Positions 26,104-34,827 of a DNA stretch of 64,000 bases are shown here, one piece after another; the stretch's first letter is position 1, and each line of letters opens with the position of its first letter. Source of the DNA: Cupriavidus pauculus (lineage in GTDB: Bacteria; Pseudomonadota; Gammaproteobacteria; Burkholderiales; Burkholderiaceae); NCBI RefSeq assembly GCF_003854935.1, contig NZ_CP033970.1, positions 124,001 through 188,000 on the forward strand, in the 5' to 3' direction. The notes below the pieces were generated by a model. It searched no databases. It had not been told where the DNA came from and was given only the letters and a program-made list of their open reading frames with translations. The position numbers were made by a program, and so were the translations under genes.

Positions 26104-27084
26104 CTACTTCGTGGCCGCGATCTTCCAGAGGCTTTCGAACTTGCCGCGCTGCGTGGCCATGTGCTGCGTCCACGCCGCGCCGGACAGATACGAGATACCG
26201 CGCGCCTCGTTGACGGCGCGGGCCAGGAACTCGGGGTCCTTTGTGGTGGCCTCGATGGCGTCCTGCAGGCGCTTGGCGATCTGCGGCGGCAGGCCGCGCG
26301 GGGCGGCAAAGCCGCGCTCGGACGAAATCGTGATGTCCAGCTTCTGCTCGCGGGCCGTCGGCACGTCGGCCACCAGGCCGGGGCGGCGCTCGGCGCCCAG
26401 CTGGGCCAGCACCTTCACGTCCTTCGACGCGCGGTCGGCCTCGGTGAACTCGGTCGTGCTCATCGCCATCAGGTCGATGTGGTGGCCCAGCAGGCTGGTC
26501 TTGGTCTGCGACGTGCCGGCAAACGGGATGTGGTTGACCTTGGCACCCGTGGCCTGCTGCAGCGCCAGCGCTGCCATGTGGCCGTTGGTGCCGATGCCGT
26601 TGCTGCCTATCGACAGACCCTCGGGGTTGGCCTTGAGCTGCTTCACGAGGTCGGCCATCGACGCCAGCTTGCTGTCGCCGGCCACCACGAACATGGCCGG
26701 ATCGTCGATCACGCGCGCCAGCGGCACGATGGCGGCCGGGTCGTACTTCGGCTTGCGCTGGATGGGGATGGTCAGCAGCGACGGCGTGGACACGATGCCG
26801 ATCGTGTAGCCGTCGGCCGCCGCGCGGGACAGCGCCGAGTAGGCGATCTCGCCCGACGCGCCCGGCTTGTTCACGACGACGATGCGCGCCTTGCCGCCCA
26901 GGTGCTTCTGCAGGAACGGCGTCATGGCCCGGGCCAGCAGGTCGGTGCCGCCGCCGGCGGCAAACCCGACGTAGACCTCGATGGGCCGGTCGTCCGGCCA
27001 CGCGGCACGGGCCGGCGCGGCCGTCACGGCCAGCGCCGCCGCCAGGGCACACATCGAAAAGAACAGGGGTCGCACTGCACGCAT
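26104..27084 (-). CDS. Bug/TctC-family solute-binding protein
   Basis: This 326-residue periplasmic protein has a signal peptide (residues 1-27, ending near APARA) and the mature opening AWPDDRPIEVYVGFAAGGGTD. The start at 27084 was chosen because GGAGACAA precedes it; a further in-frame start at 27120 lies inside the operator. It is the first gene of a Bug-RraA-dehydrogenase operon and divergent from an IclR gene. No membrane partners are nearby. The ligand is unknown, but the enzymes suggest a hydroxy- or oxo-acid. Confidence 0.9.
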   Translation of the reverse strand: MRAVRPLFFSMCALAAALAVTAAPARAAWPDDRPIEVYVGFAAGGGTDLLARAMTPFLQKHLGGKARIVVVNKPGASGEIAYSALSRAAADGYTIGIVSTPSLLTIPIQRKPKYDPAAIVPLARVIDDPAMFVVAGDSKLASMADLVKQLKANPEGLSIGSNGIGTNGHMAALALQQATGAKVNHIPFAGTSQTKTSLLGHHIDLMAMSTTEFTEADRASKDVKVLAQLGAERRPGLVADVPTAREQKLDITISSERGFAAPRGLPPQIAKRLQDAIEATTKDPEFLARAVNEARGISYLSGAAWTQHMATQRGKFESLWKIAATK

Positions 27085-27105
27085 GAGTTGTCTCCGTCTG
27101 ACACG

Positions 27106-27220
27106 TTGTATTCTGTACAACGGCGTTTCATTAATATGCGACCACTATAGTCCGGTACGCTTCGCCTTCCGATTATCGTTAACCCGTGTACTGTGCAAAA
27201 CCGCGTTGTACATCGTACAA
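27106..27220. promoter_or_regulatory. IclR-type operator pair in the Bug/iclR divergent promoter
   Basis: TTGTATTCTGTACAA (27106-27120) and TTGTACATCGTACAA (27206-27220) are 15-bp near-identical dyads with TTGTA and GTACAA arms. A weaker third copy (TGTACTGTGCAA) lies at 27187-27198. The first is 22 bp before the Bug start, the second 31 bp before the IclR start, so one regulator could control both directions. Confidence 0.65.
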
Positions 27221-27250
27221 TCGCTAGCATGGCATCCGGGGGAAGGACAC

Positions 27251-27979
27251 ATGAGTAATCACGGCGTGGCAGCGGTCGAGAAGGCACTCGGGCTGCTGGA
27301 CTGTTTCCGGCTCGGCGCGACAACCATGTCGCTGGCGCAACTGGCCACCGCATCGGGCATGCACAAGACCACGGTCTTCCGGCTGCTGAATTCGCTGGAA
27401 CGGATGAGCTACGTGGTGCGCACGGCCGACAGCCGCTACGCGCTGGGCCCGCGCCTGCTCTACCTGGGCAAGCTCTACGAGCAGTCGTTCCAGCTCGGCA
27501 CCGTGATCGAGCCGGTGCTGCAGGACCTGGCGCTGGCGACGAAGGAAAGCGCGTCGTACTACGTGCTGCACGGCGACGAGCAGCGCATGTGCCTGTATCG
27601 CGCGGAGCCCAGCGAGGGCCTGCGCGAGACGCGGCTGCCGGGCACCATCCTGCCGCTCGACGACACGGCCATCGGATCGGTGCTGAAGTACTGGGGAAAG
27701 GACGATGCCAGCGCGCGCCGCGAGGAACCGCTGCCGTGGTTCACCTCGGGCTTCCGGGACATCTACACCGCCGCGTTTGCCACCCCGCTGTTCGGCGCCG
27801 GCGACAAGTTCATGGCCGCGCTGACGCTCTCCGGCCCCGCGTCCAGGCTGGAGGCGGCCAACCGTGCAGACATCGCCCGCGTGCAGCTCGTGGCCGCCGC
27901 CAGGCTGTCACGCCGGCTGGGTGCGAGCGCGTTGTGGTGCGAGAAGGTCTACGGCGCGGCGGCGCGCGCATCGGACTGA
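27251..27979 (+). CDS. IclR-family regulator
   Basis: This 242-residue IclR protein has an N-terminal winged helix (residues about 5-65: AVEKALGLLDCFRL, SGMHKTTVFRLLNSLERM) and an effector domain after about 80. GGAAGGA precedes its ATG. It is divergent from the Bug-RraA-dehydrogenase operon and separated by 166 bp that carry two matching palindromes. It most likely regulates that operon and itself, sensing the transported acid or a product. Confidence 0.9.
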   Translation: MSNHGVAAVEKALGLLDCFRLGATTMSLAQLATASGMHKTTVFRLLNSLERMSYVVRTADSRYALGPRLLYLGKLYEQSFQLGTVIEPVLQDLALATKESASYYVLHGDEQRMCLYRAEPSEGLRETRLPGTILPLDDTAIGSVLKYWGKDDASARREEPLPWFTSGFRDIYTAAFATPLFGAGDKFMAALTLSGPASRLEAANRADIARVQLVAAARLSRRLGASALWCEKVYGAAARASD

Positions 27980-28070
27980 CCGGGCAGCCTGACGCGATGA
28001 TCGGCACGTCCGCCCCGCCCGGAACGATAGTTGCAGCGCCAAGGTCCCGCCCACCCTATCGGAGACCGAA

Positions 28071-28520
28071 ATGAGCATCTTCAAGGACATCCTGAACAAG
28101 CTGCTGCACCGCGGCCAGTCCGCCTCGGCGCAGACCACCGCTACGGCCACGCCCGGCGCCACGCCGGGCACCACGGCACCGGGCGCCAGCCCCGCCGCGC
28201 CGGCACCGGGTGCCACGCCCCCCGCTGGGAGTGCCCCGGCGCAGGGCCAGCAGCCGCTGTCGCAGGTGGACGTCGAGGCCGTCATGGACAAGGCCGCCAG
28301 CGAGGCCGGCCAGCCGTTGAACTGGCGCACGTCGATCGTCGACACGCTCAAGGCGCTGGGCATCGACAGCAGCCTGGAACACCGCAAGGCGCTGGCCAAG
28401 GAGCTGAACTACACCGGCGACACCAACGATTCGGCGGCCATGAACATGTGGCTCCACAAGCGCGTGATGCAGGAACTGGCGGCCAATGGCGGCAAGCTGC
28501 CGAAGGACCTGACCGACTGA
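28071..28520 (+). CDS. DUF3597-domain protein
   Basis: This 149-residue protein has a short helical start (MSIFKDILNKLLHRG), an Ala/Pro/Thr/Gly-rich linker at about 17-65, and a conserved C-terminal half (VDVEAVMDKAASEAG, WRTSIVDTLKALGID, MNMWLHKRVMQELA) that matches DUF3597. The function is unknown. GGAGA precedes the start. It stands alone and converges on yihY across a hairpin. Confidence 0.85.
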   Translation: MSIFKDILNKLLHRGQSASAQTTATATPGATPGTTAPGASPAAPAPGATPPAGSAPAQGQQPLSQVDVEAVMDKAASEAGQPLNWRTSIVDTLKALGIDSSLEHRKALAKELNYTGDTNDSAAMNMWLHKRVMQELAANGGKLPKDLTD

Positions 28521-28530
28521 CTTTCTGACA

Positions 28531-28575
28531 CCCGCCGTGCAAGATTGCACCGCAGCTTCTGCAATGCACGGCGGG
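28531..28575. terminator. Convergent hairpin between DUF3597 gene and yihY
   Basis: CCCGCCGTGCA and TGCACGGCGGG form an 11-bp perfect stem with a 23-nt loop. There is no U-tract on either side, so termination is probable rather than certain. Confidence 0.45.
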
Positions 28576-28582
28576 CCGCCGC

Positions 28583-29500
28583 TCAGGCGCGGCGCGTGGG
28601 GGCCTGGCGTTCGCCCCCGGTGTCGCGCTTGCGCAGCGATCCGAACCGGTTGGCATAGAGCCACGTGAACTCGGCCCCCAGCAGGAAGATCTGCGCGGAG
28701 TAGTAGACCCACACCAGCACCACCACCAGCGACCCGGCCGCGCCGTAGCCGGTGGCCACGCCGGTCTTGCCGATGTACAGCCCGATCAGCAGCTTGCCCA
28801 CCGTGAACATCACCGACGTGACCACGGCGCCAAGCCACACGTCGGGCCAGCGCACATCGGCGTGCGGCATGATCTTGTAGATCATCGCGAACACCACGGT
28901 CACCAGCCCGAAGCTCAGCGCCATGTCGATCAGGTGGCCGATGGCCTCGCCCTCGCCCAGCATCGGCGACCAGTACCGCCCGATGGCGGCCAGCGCGGCG
29001 CTGGCCACGAGCGACACGATCAGCAGGAAGCCGATGCCGAGGATCATGCCGAACGACAGCACCCGGGCGCGCAGCAGTTCCCAGATGCCCGACGGCTTCT
29101 TGCGCTCCGGCACGCGCCAGATGCGGTCCAGTGCGTCCTGCAATTCCGCGAACACCGTGGTGGCGCCCACCAGCAGCGTCACCATGCTCAGCAGCGCGGT
29201 CAGCGTGCCTTTTTCCGGCGAACTGAGCGATACCAGCATGCTTTCGATAGCCTTGGCACCTTCCTCGCCCACCATGCCGCCAATCTGGTCGACCACGGCG
29301 CCGCGCGCGGCCTCGGCGCCAAAGGCCAGCCCCGCCACCGAAATCACGATCAGCAGCAGCGGCGCCACCGAGAAGATCGTGTAGTACGCCAGCGCGGCGC
29401 CCATGCTGGGCGCGTAGTCGTCCAGCCAGGCGGAAAACGTGTCCTTGAGCAGGACCCAGAAAGTACCGAATGACCGTCCGGCCATGAGCTCGCGTTGCAT
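28583..29500 (-). CDS. YihY/BrkB-family membrane protein
   Basis: This 305-residue protein has about six membrane spans with the YihY signatures WLDDYAPSMGAALAYYTIFS near the start and YGAAGSLVVVLVWVYYSAQI near the end. The family was once called ribonuclease BN in error; its real function is unknown, though transport roles have been suggested. The C-terminal tail is short, basic and cytoplasmic. It is a single gene. Confidence 0.88.
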   Translation of the reverse strand: MQRELMAGRSFGTFWVLLKDTFSAWLDDYAPSMGAALAYYTIFSVAPLLLIVISVAGLAFGAEAARGAVVDQIGGMVGEEGAKAIESMLVSLSSPEKGTLTALLSMVTLLVGATTVFAELQDALDRIWRVPERKKPSGIWELLRARVLSFGMILGIGFLLIVSLVASAALAAIGRYWSPMLGEGEAIGHLIDMALSFGLVTVVFAMIYKIMPHADVRWPDVWLGAVVTSVMFTVGKLLIGLYIGKTGVATGYGAAGSLVVVLVWVYYSAQIFLLGAEFTWLYANRFGSLRKRDTGGERQAPTRRA

Positions 29501-29654
29501 CGTCGCCCTCCTTCGCTGGCGCTGCCTGTCTGAAGCCTAGTGGCCGATGCCGCGCACGGGTATCGGTCACGGTCTGACATGCGCCGCGCCGGGGGCGTAC
29601 CGGCATGGCCATTGCATGTGCATTGCCACATCATCCACATGCCAGGAGCACGCC

Positions 29655-29864
29655 ATGGCGACGATCTCGAAGGGCGACAAGGTCAAGTGGCAGACCTCGC
29701 AGGGCCAGACCGAAGGCACCGTCACGCGCAAGGTGACCGGCACCGCCAAGGCGGGCGGCCACGTGGCCAAGGCGTCGGCCAAGGACCCGCAGTACGAGGT
29801 GCGCAGCGCCAAGACCGGCAAGAAGGCGATCCACAAGGCCGGGGCGCTGAAGAAGGCGCGCTGA
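29655..29864 (+). CDS. DUF2945 (hypervirulence-associated TUDOR-like) small protein
   Basis: This 69-residue basic protein fits the DUF2945 family, which folds as a small Tudor-like barrel: the opening KGDKVKWQTSQGQTEGTV is characteristic, and Lys-rich segments follow. Function in bacteria is unknown. The ATG at 29655 follows CCAGGAG. It converges on the outer-membrane efflux gene with only 16 bp between stops. Confidence 0.8.
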   Translation: MATISKGDKVKWQTSQGQTEGTVTRKVTGTAKAGGHVAKASAKDPQYEVRSAKTGKKAIHKAGALKKAR

Positions 29865-29880
29865 CCGGCCCGCCGCCGGG

Positions 29881-31338
29881 CTACGACCAGCCACCGCCCA
29901 GCGCACGGAAGGCCGCTACCGCCGCGCGTGCGTTGTCGGCGCGCACGCGGGCCTGCTGGTCGCGGGCGGCCAGCAGTTGCCGGTCTTCCTCCAGCACCTC
30001 GAACAGGCTGACGGCGCCGCCCTTGTACGCCTCCTCGGACGCATTGCGCGCCCGCTCGTGCGCCGATACCTCCTTGTCGAGTTCCACCCGCTGGGCGTCG
30101 AGCTGCGTCAGCGTGACCAGCGCGTTCTCCACGTCCTCGGTGGCCTGCAGCATGGCCCGGCGATACCCGGCCAGCGCTTCCGCGTAGGCCCCGTTGGCGC
30201 CGGCCACCTCGGCGTCCACGCGGCCGAAATCGAACAGCCGCCAGCGCAGGCCGGCCGTGGCGGCGGGCTGGAATGCCTGCGCGGTGAACAGCTTGCCGGC
30301 CGACAGGCTTTCGAAGCCCAGCAGCGCCGACAGCGACAGCTTGGGGTAATACTCGGCCGTCGCCACGCCGATCCGCGCGTTCGACGCCGCCAGCCGGCGC
30401 TCGGCCGCGATCACGTCGGGGCGCCGTTGCAGCAGGTTGGCCGGCCCCTGCGCCAGCGCCACCTGCGGCACCGTCAGCGCCGCCGGCGCCTCGCGCAGTT
30501 CAGCGGCATAGGTGCCCGGCTGCGCGCCCATCAGCACGTCCAGCCGGTTCAGTTGCGTGTCCAGTTCGATCCGCAACGGCGGGATCGTGACGCGCGTCTG
30601 CGCCACGCGGGCTTCCGCCTGCGCCAGTTCGCGCTCGGCGCCAATGCCATCGGCCAGCCGCAGCCGCACCAGTTCCAGCAGCCGCTGGTCCGTCGTCTCC
30701 TGCTGCCGCGCGATGGCGATACGGTCCTGCGCGGCCCGCACGCGGAAGTACGCGTCGGCGGCTTCGGCGGCCACCAGGATCCGCACACCCACGTGGCTGG
30801 CCTGCGCGGCCTGCCACTCGGCATCGGCCGCCTCGGCGCCGCGCCGCAGCCCGCCCGCGAGGTCGATTTCCCACGTGGCCGCCGCGCCCACCGCGTAGAG
30901 CGTCTGCCCGCGCGTGTAGCCGGGCAGCGTGCTGCCGATCTTGCCAAGCGGGCTTTCCAGTGACTGGCGCTGCTTCGTGACGTCGCCGTAGGCACTGGCC
31001 TGCGGCAGCAGTTCGGCGCCAGCAAACCGGGCCGCCGCGCGCGCCTGCTCCACCCGCGCCAGCGACGCCGCCAGATCCAGGTTCTGATCCAGCGCGCGCT
31101 GGACGATCCGCGTGAGCTGCGGATCGGCAAACCCGTCCCACCAGGTATCGAGCGAGACCGGCGGCCGTGCCTCGTTGATCGCCGCCAGCGCGGCCGCGTG
31201 CGGGTAGACCTGCGGCATGGCCGTGGCGGGCGCCCGGTAGTCGGGGCCCACCGCGCACGCCGCCATGCCGAACATCGCGGCCAACGCCGCCGCCAGCGTT
31301 GTCGCGCGGCGCCCCCTGCCCTGTGTCTGCTCCGTCAT
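29881..31338 (-). CDS. NodT-family outer-membrane efflux lipoprotein
   Basis: This 485-residue TolC-like channel has an N-terminal lipoprotein signal with Cys near residue 28 (FGMAACAVGPDYRAP) and two long OEP repeats rich in Ala and coiled-coil heptads. The PDYRAP motif right after the Cys is typical of NodT/OprM proteins. The start at 31338 (MTEQTQGRG) follows AAAGGAACG. It is divergent from an HxlR-EmrA-EmrB unit and would form the outer part of that tripartite pump. Confidence 0.9.
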   Translation of the reverse strand: MTEQTQGRGRRATTLAAALAAMFGMAACAVGPDYRAPATAMPQVYPHAAALAAINEARPPVSLDTWWDGFADPQLTRIVQRALDQNLDLAASLARVEQARAAARFAGAELLPQASAYGDVTKQRQSLESPLGKIGSTLPGYTRGQTLYAVGAAATWEIDLAGGLRRGAEAADAEWQAAQASHVGVRILVAAEAADAYFRVRAAQDRIAIARQQETTDQRLLELVRLRLADGIGAERELAQAEARVAQTRVTIPPLRIELDTQLNRLDVLMGAQPGTYAAELREAPAALTVPQVALAQGPANLLQRRPDVIAAERRLAASNARIGVATAEYYPKLSLSALLGFESLSAGKLFTAQAFQPAATAGLRWRLFDFGRVDAEVAGANGAYAEALAGYRRAMLQATEDVENALVTLTQLDAQRVELDKEVSAHERARNASEEAYKGGAVSLFEVLEEDRQLLAARDQQARVRADNARAAVAAFRALGGGWS

Positions 31339-31377
31339 TTCCGTTCCTTTCGTCAGATCGATGCAAAAAGTTAGTTG

Positions 31378-31424
31378 CATCTTGATAGCGACTAGCCTAG
31401 ACTAACTTTCATATTGATAGCAAC
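31378..31424. promoter_or_regulatory. HxlR-type operator repeats in the efflux divergon
   Basis: CATCTTGATAGCGAC (31378-31392) and CATATTGATAGCAAC (31410-31424) are direct repeats with a 32-bp period, about three helical turns. Each contains partial dyad symmetry. They lie between the NodT and HxlR starts, so one regulator could act on both promoters. Confidence 0.6.
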
Positions 31425-31448
31425 CAATTTCTTGCGGGAGACCGAGCG

Positions 31449-31991
31449 ATGCAGAAAACCGCGCACAAGGACGGCGCCTGCCCGACGGCGCGGGCGATTG
31501 CACGGGTGGGCGACACGTGGTCGGTGCTGATCCTGCGCGAGGCGTTCTACGGCACCGCCCGCTTCGACGACTTCCAGAAGCGGCTCGGCATCGCGCCGAA
31601 CATGCTGACCCGGCGGCTGAACAGCCTGGTCGACGAAGGATTGCTGGCGCGCCGCCCGTACTGCGCCCACCCGCCGCGCGACGAGTACGTGCTGACCGCC
31701 CGGGGCCGCGATTTCCGGCCCGTGCTGCTGACGCTGATGGACTGGGGCGACCGCCATTTCGCGGACCAGACCGGCACGGTGCGGCTGGTGGAGCGCCAGA
31801 CCGGGCGCACCGTGCGCATCGCGCTGGTCGATGCCGATACGGGCCAGCGCATCACCGAGACCGACCACTACATCGCCGCCGGCGACGCCGCCAGCCCGGC
31901 CCTGCGCGCGCGGCTGGCACGTTCGGCCCCGCCCGGCACGCCGCCCGCATCGCATCCCACCCCTTCTTCATCCCCGACTTCCCGCGCCTGA
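31449..31991 (+). CDS. HxlR-family regulator
   Basis: This 180-residue regulator has the HxlR winged helix (residues about 8-100), with the family cysteine in DGACPTARA, the core VGDTWSVLILREAFYG and the recognition region APNMLTRRLNSLVDEGLL. About 70 extra C-terminal residues form an unassigned region. It is the first gene before emrA-emrB and divergent from the NodT gene. The direct repeats between them are the likely binding sites. Redox or electrophile sensing through Cys is a family possibility. Confidence 0.9.
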   Translation: MQKTAHKDGACPTARAIARVGDTWSVLILREAFYGTARFDDFQKRLGIAPNMLTRRLNSLVDEGLLARRPYCAHPPRDEYVLTARGRDFRPVLLTLMDWGDRHFADQTGTVRLVERQTGRTVRIALVDADTGQRITETDHYIAAGDAASPALRARLARSAPPGTPPASHPTPSSSPTSRA

Positions 31992-32023
31992 CAAAGGCGC
32001 GTTGCCGCTACGGAGCGTTTCCC

Positions 32024-33172
32024 ATGACAAGCAGTACGACGACCGCCGACCGCGTGCCCGCAGGCGCCGCCACCCCCACGGCCCAGCCCGCCAGACCCGG
32101 CCGCAAGGCCCTGCTGATCCGCGCCGGCGCCGCGCTGGTGGTGCTGGCCGCGGCTGGCTATGGCTACCACTGGTGGACCGACGCGCGGTTCGTGCAGGAG
32201 ACCGACGACGCCTACGTGGGCGGCGACGTCACGCTGATTGCCGCCAAGGTGCCCGGCTACCTGACCGAGGTGCGCGTGACCGACAACCAGGCCGTGCGCG
32301 CCGGCGACGTGCTGGCCCGCATCGACGACCGCGACTACCGCGCCGCGCTGGCCCGGGCCGAGGGCGCCGTGGCCGCGCAGCAGGCCCTGATCGCCAACCT
32401 GGATGCCCGCGCCCGGTTGCAGGACGCCGTGATCGCCGAGGCCCGCGCCGGCGTGACGGCCGCCGACGCCGAAACCCTGCGCGCCCGCGACGACCAGACG
32501 CGCTACGCCAGCCTGGTGGCCAAGTCGGCCGTGTCGATCCAGAGCGCGCAGAAGGCAGACGCCGATTTCAAGCAGTCGCTGGCCCACGGCCAGAAGGCCA
32601 AGGCCAGCGCGGAGGCCGCGCGCCGGCAGCTCGACGTGATCGCCACGCAGAAGCAGCAGGCCGAAGCCGCGCTGGCGCAGGCCGTGGCCGAGCGCGACAT
32701 CGCACGGCTGAACCTGAGCTACACGGAACTGCGCGCGCCCGTGGACGGCACCGTCGGCAACCGCCGCGCGCGCGTGGGTGCCTATGCGGCCAGCGGCGGA
32801 CAGTTGCTGTCGATCGTGCCGGCGCGCGGCCTCTGGGTCGATGCGAACTTCAAGGAAGGCCAGCTCGCGCATATGCAGCCCGGCATGCGCGCCACGATCG
32901 TGGCCGACGTGCTGCCCGGCAAGGTCTTCCACGGCCGCGTGGAAAGCCTGGCGCCGGCCACGGGCGCCCAGTTCAGCGTGCTGCCGCCCGAGAACGCCAC
33001 CGGCAACTTCACCAAGATCGTCCAGCGCGTGCCGGTGCGGATCGTGCTCGACGATGCCGACGCGCGGCTGGGCGTGCTGCGGCCGGGCCTGTCGGTCGTG
33101 GCCGAGATCGACACCCACGCGGGCCGCACCGACACCGCTGACGTGGCCACCGCCGCACCGGGCAAGCCATGA
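32024..33172 (+). CDS. EmrA/HlyD-family membrane-fusion protein
   Basis: This 382-residue periplasmic adaptor has one N-terminal membrane helix (residues about 28-48), the split biotinyl-lipoyl motif (FVQETDDAYVGGDVTLIAAK, then LRAPVDGTVG), a long coiled-coil hairpin between, and a C-terminal barrel. It would bridge the inner-membrane EmrB transporter and the NodT channel. GGAG precedes the ATG, and its stop overlaps the emrB start (ATGA). The name rests on family resemblance. Confidence 0.9.
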   Translation: MTSSTTTADRVPAGAATPTAQPARPGRKALLIRAGAALVVLAAAGYGYHWWTDARFVQETDDAYVGGDVTLIAAKVPGYLTEVRVTDNQAVRAGDVLARIDDRDYRAALARAEGAVAAQQALIANLDARARLQDAVIAEARAGVTAADAETLRARDDQTRYASLVAKSAVSIQSAQKADADFKQSLAHGQKAKASAEAARRQLDVIATQKQQAEAALAQAVAERDIARLNLSYTELRAPVDGTVGNRRARVGAYAASGGQLLSIVPARGLWVDANFKEGQLAHMQPGMRATIVADVLPGKVFHGRVESLAPATGAQFSVLPPENATGNFTKIVQRVPVRIVLDDADARLGVLRPGLSVVAEIDTHAGRTDTADVATAAPGKP

Positions 33173-34785
33173 GCACCGCCGTCGCTGCCGGACCCGGCGC
33201 CACCGTGCCCGCCCCGCCCGCGCTGCCTTCCCCCGCCGAACTGCCCATCGCCACGCGCGTGCTGGCGTTCGGCACGATGTGCGTGGGCATGTTCATCGCG
33301 CTGCTCGACATCCAGATCGTGTCCGCGTCGCTGCGCGACATCGGCGGCGGGCTGTCGGCGGGCACCGACGAGACGGTCTGGGTGCAGACCGCGTACCTGA
33401 TCGCGGAGATCATCGTGATCCCGCTGTCGGGCTGGCTGGCGCGCGTGATGTCCACGCGCTGGCTGTTCTCGGCGTCCGCGGCCGGCTTCACGCTGACCAG
33501 CCTGCTGTGCGGCGTGGCGTGGAACATCGACAGCATGATCGCCTTTCGCGCGGCGCAGGGCTTTCTGGGCGGGTCGATGATCCCGATGGTCTTCACCACC
33601 GCGTTCGCGTTCTTCGCCGGGCGCCAGCGCGTGGCGGCGGCGGCCATCGTGGGCGGGCTGGCGTCGCTGGCGCCCACGCTGGGCCCCACCATCGGCGGCT
33701 GGATCACCGACAACTACTCGTGGCACTGGCTGTTCTTCATCAACCTCGTGCCGGGCATCTTCGTCACGGTCATGGTGCCGGTCCTGGTGAAGATCGACCA
33801 GCCCGACTGGTCGCTGCTCAAGGGCGCCGACTACCTGGGCATGCTGCTGCTGGCGCTGTCGCTGGGCTGCCTGGAATACACGCTGGAAGAAGGCCCGCGC
33901 TGGGACTGGTTCGGCGACCCGACCATCGTCGCCACCGCGTGGATCTCCGGCATCGCCGGGGCGGCGTTCCTGTGGCGCTCGCTGACGTACGCCAACCCCG
34001 TGGTGGACCTGCGCGCGCTGAAAGACCGCAATTTCGCGCTGGGCTGTTTCTTCTCGTTCGTCACCGGCATCGGCATCTTCGCCACCATCTACCTGACGCC
34101 GCTGTTCCTGGGCCAGGTGCGCGGCTACAGCGCGCTGCAGACCGGGCTGGCTATCTTCTCCACGGGCGTGTTCCAGGTGATGTCGATCCCGCTCTACTCG
34201 TATCTGGCCAACCGCGTGGACCTGCGCTGGCTGCTGATGGTGGGCCTGTCGATGTTCGCGCTGTCGATGTGGAGCTTTGCGCCGATCACGCATGACTGGG
34301 GCAGCACGGAGCTGCTGCTGCCGCAGGCGCTGCGCGGCATGGGCCAGCAGTTCGCGGTGGCGCCCACGGTCACGCTGACGCTGGGCGCGCTGCCGCCAGC
34401 GCGGCTGAAGCTGGCTTCCGGCCTGTTCAACCTGATGCGCAACCTGGGCGGCGCCATCGGCATCGCCGTGTGCGGGACGATCCTGAACGACCGCACGAAC
34501 CTGCATTTCCTGCGGCTGGCCGAGCATCTGAACATCCGCAACGAGGCCATGGCCGAGTTCCTGGGCAACAGCACGGCCCACCTGTCGGCGCTGGGCAACG
34601 AGGTGACCGACGGCCACGCCGCCGCCGTGCGCCAGCTCTGGACGCTGGTCATGCGCGAGGCCCATACGCTGACCTATGCCGATGCGTTCCTGGTCATCCT
34701 GGTCTGCTTTGTCGTGGCCATCCCGCTGGTGCCGCTGATGCGCAGGATTGCCCCGCCCAAGGCGCCATCGGCCGATGCACACTGA
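33169..34785 (+). CDS. EmrB/QacA-type DHA2 MFS drug exporter
   Basis: This 538-residue, 14-span proton-driven exporter of the DHA2 family has motif A-like WLARVMSTRWLF and motif C-like GGLASLAPTLGPTIGGWI. Its start overlaps the emrA stop by four bases. With EmrA and the divergent NodT channel it forms a complete tripartite efflux pump, likely for hydrophobic or phenolic toxicants under HxlR control. The substrate cannot be read from sequence. Confidence 0.92.
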   Translation: MSTAVAAGPGATVPAPPALPSPAELPIATRVLAFGTMCVGMFIALLDIQIVSASLRDIGGGLSAGTDETVWVQTAYLIAEIIVIPLSGWLARVMSTRWLFSASAAGFTLTSLLCGVAWNIDSMIAFRAAQGFLGGSMIPMVFTTAFAFFAGRQRVAAAAIVGGLASLAPTLGPTIGGWITDNYSWHWLFFINLVPGIFVTVMVPVLVKIDQPDWSLLKGADYLGMLLLALSLGCLEYTLEEGPRWDWFGDPTIVATAWISGIAGAAFLWRSLTYANPVVDLRALKDRNFALGCFFSFVTGIGIFATIYLTPLFLGQVRGYSALQTGLAIFSTGVFQVMSIPLYSYLANRVDLRWLLMVGLSMFALSMWSFAPITHDWGSTELLLPQALRGMGQQFAVAPTVTLTLGALPPARLKLASGLFNLMRNLGGAIGIAVCGTILNDRTNLHFLRLAEHLNIRNEAMAEFLGNSTAHLSALGNEVTDGHAAAVRQLWTLVMREAHTLTYADAFLVILVCFVVAIPLVPLMRRIAPPKAPSADAH

Positions 34786-34827
34786 CCGGCGGCCCCCTAC
34801 ACTGTCGAAAACACCCATGGAGACGAC

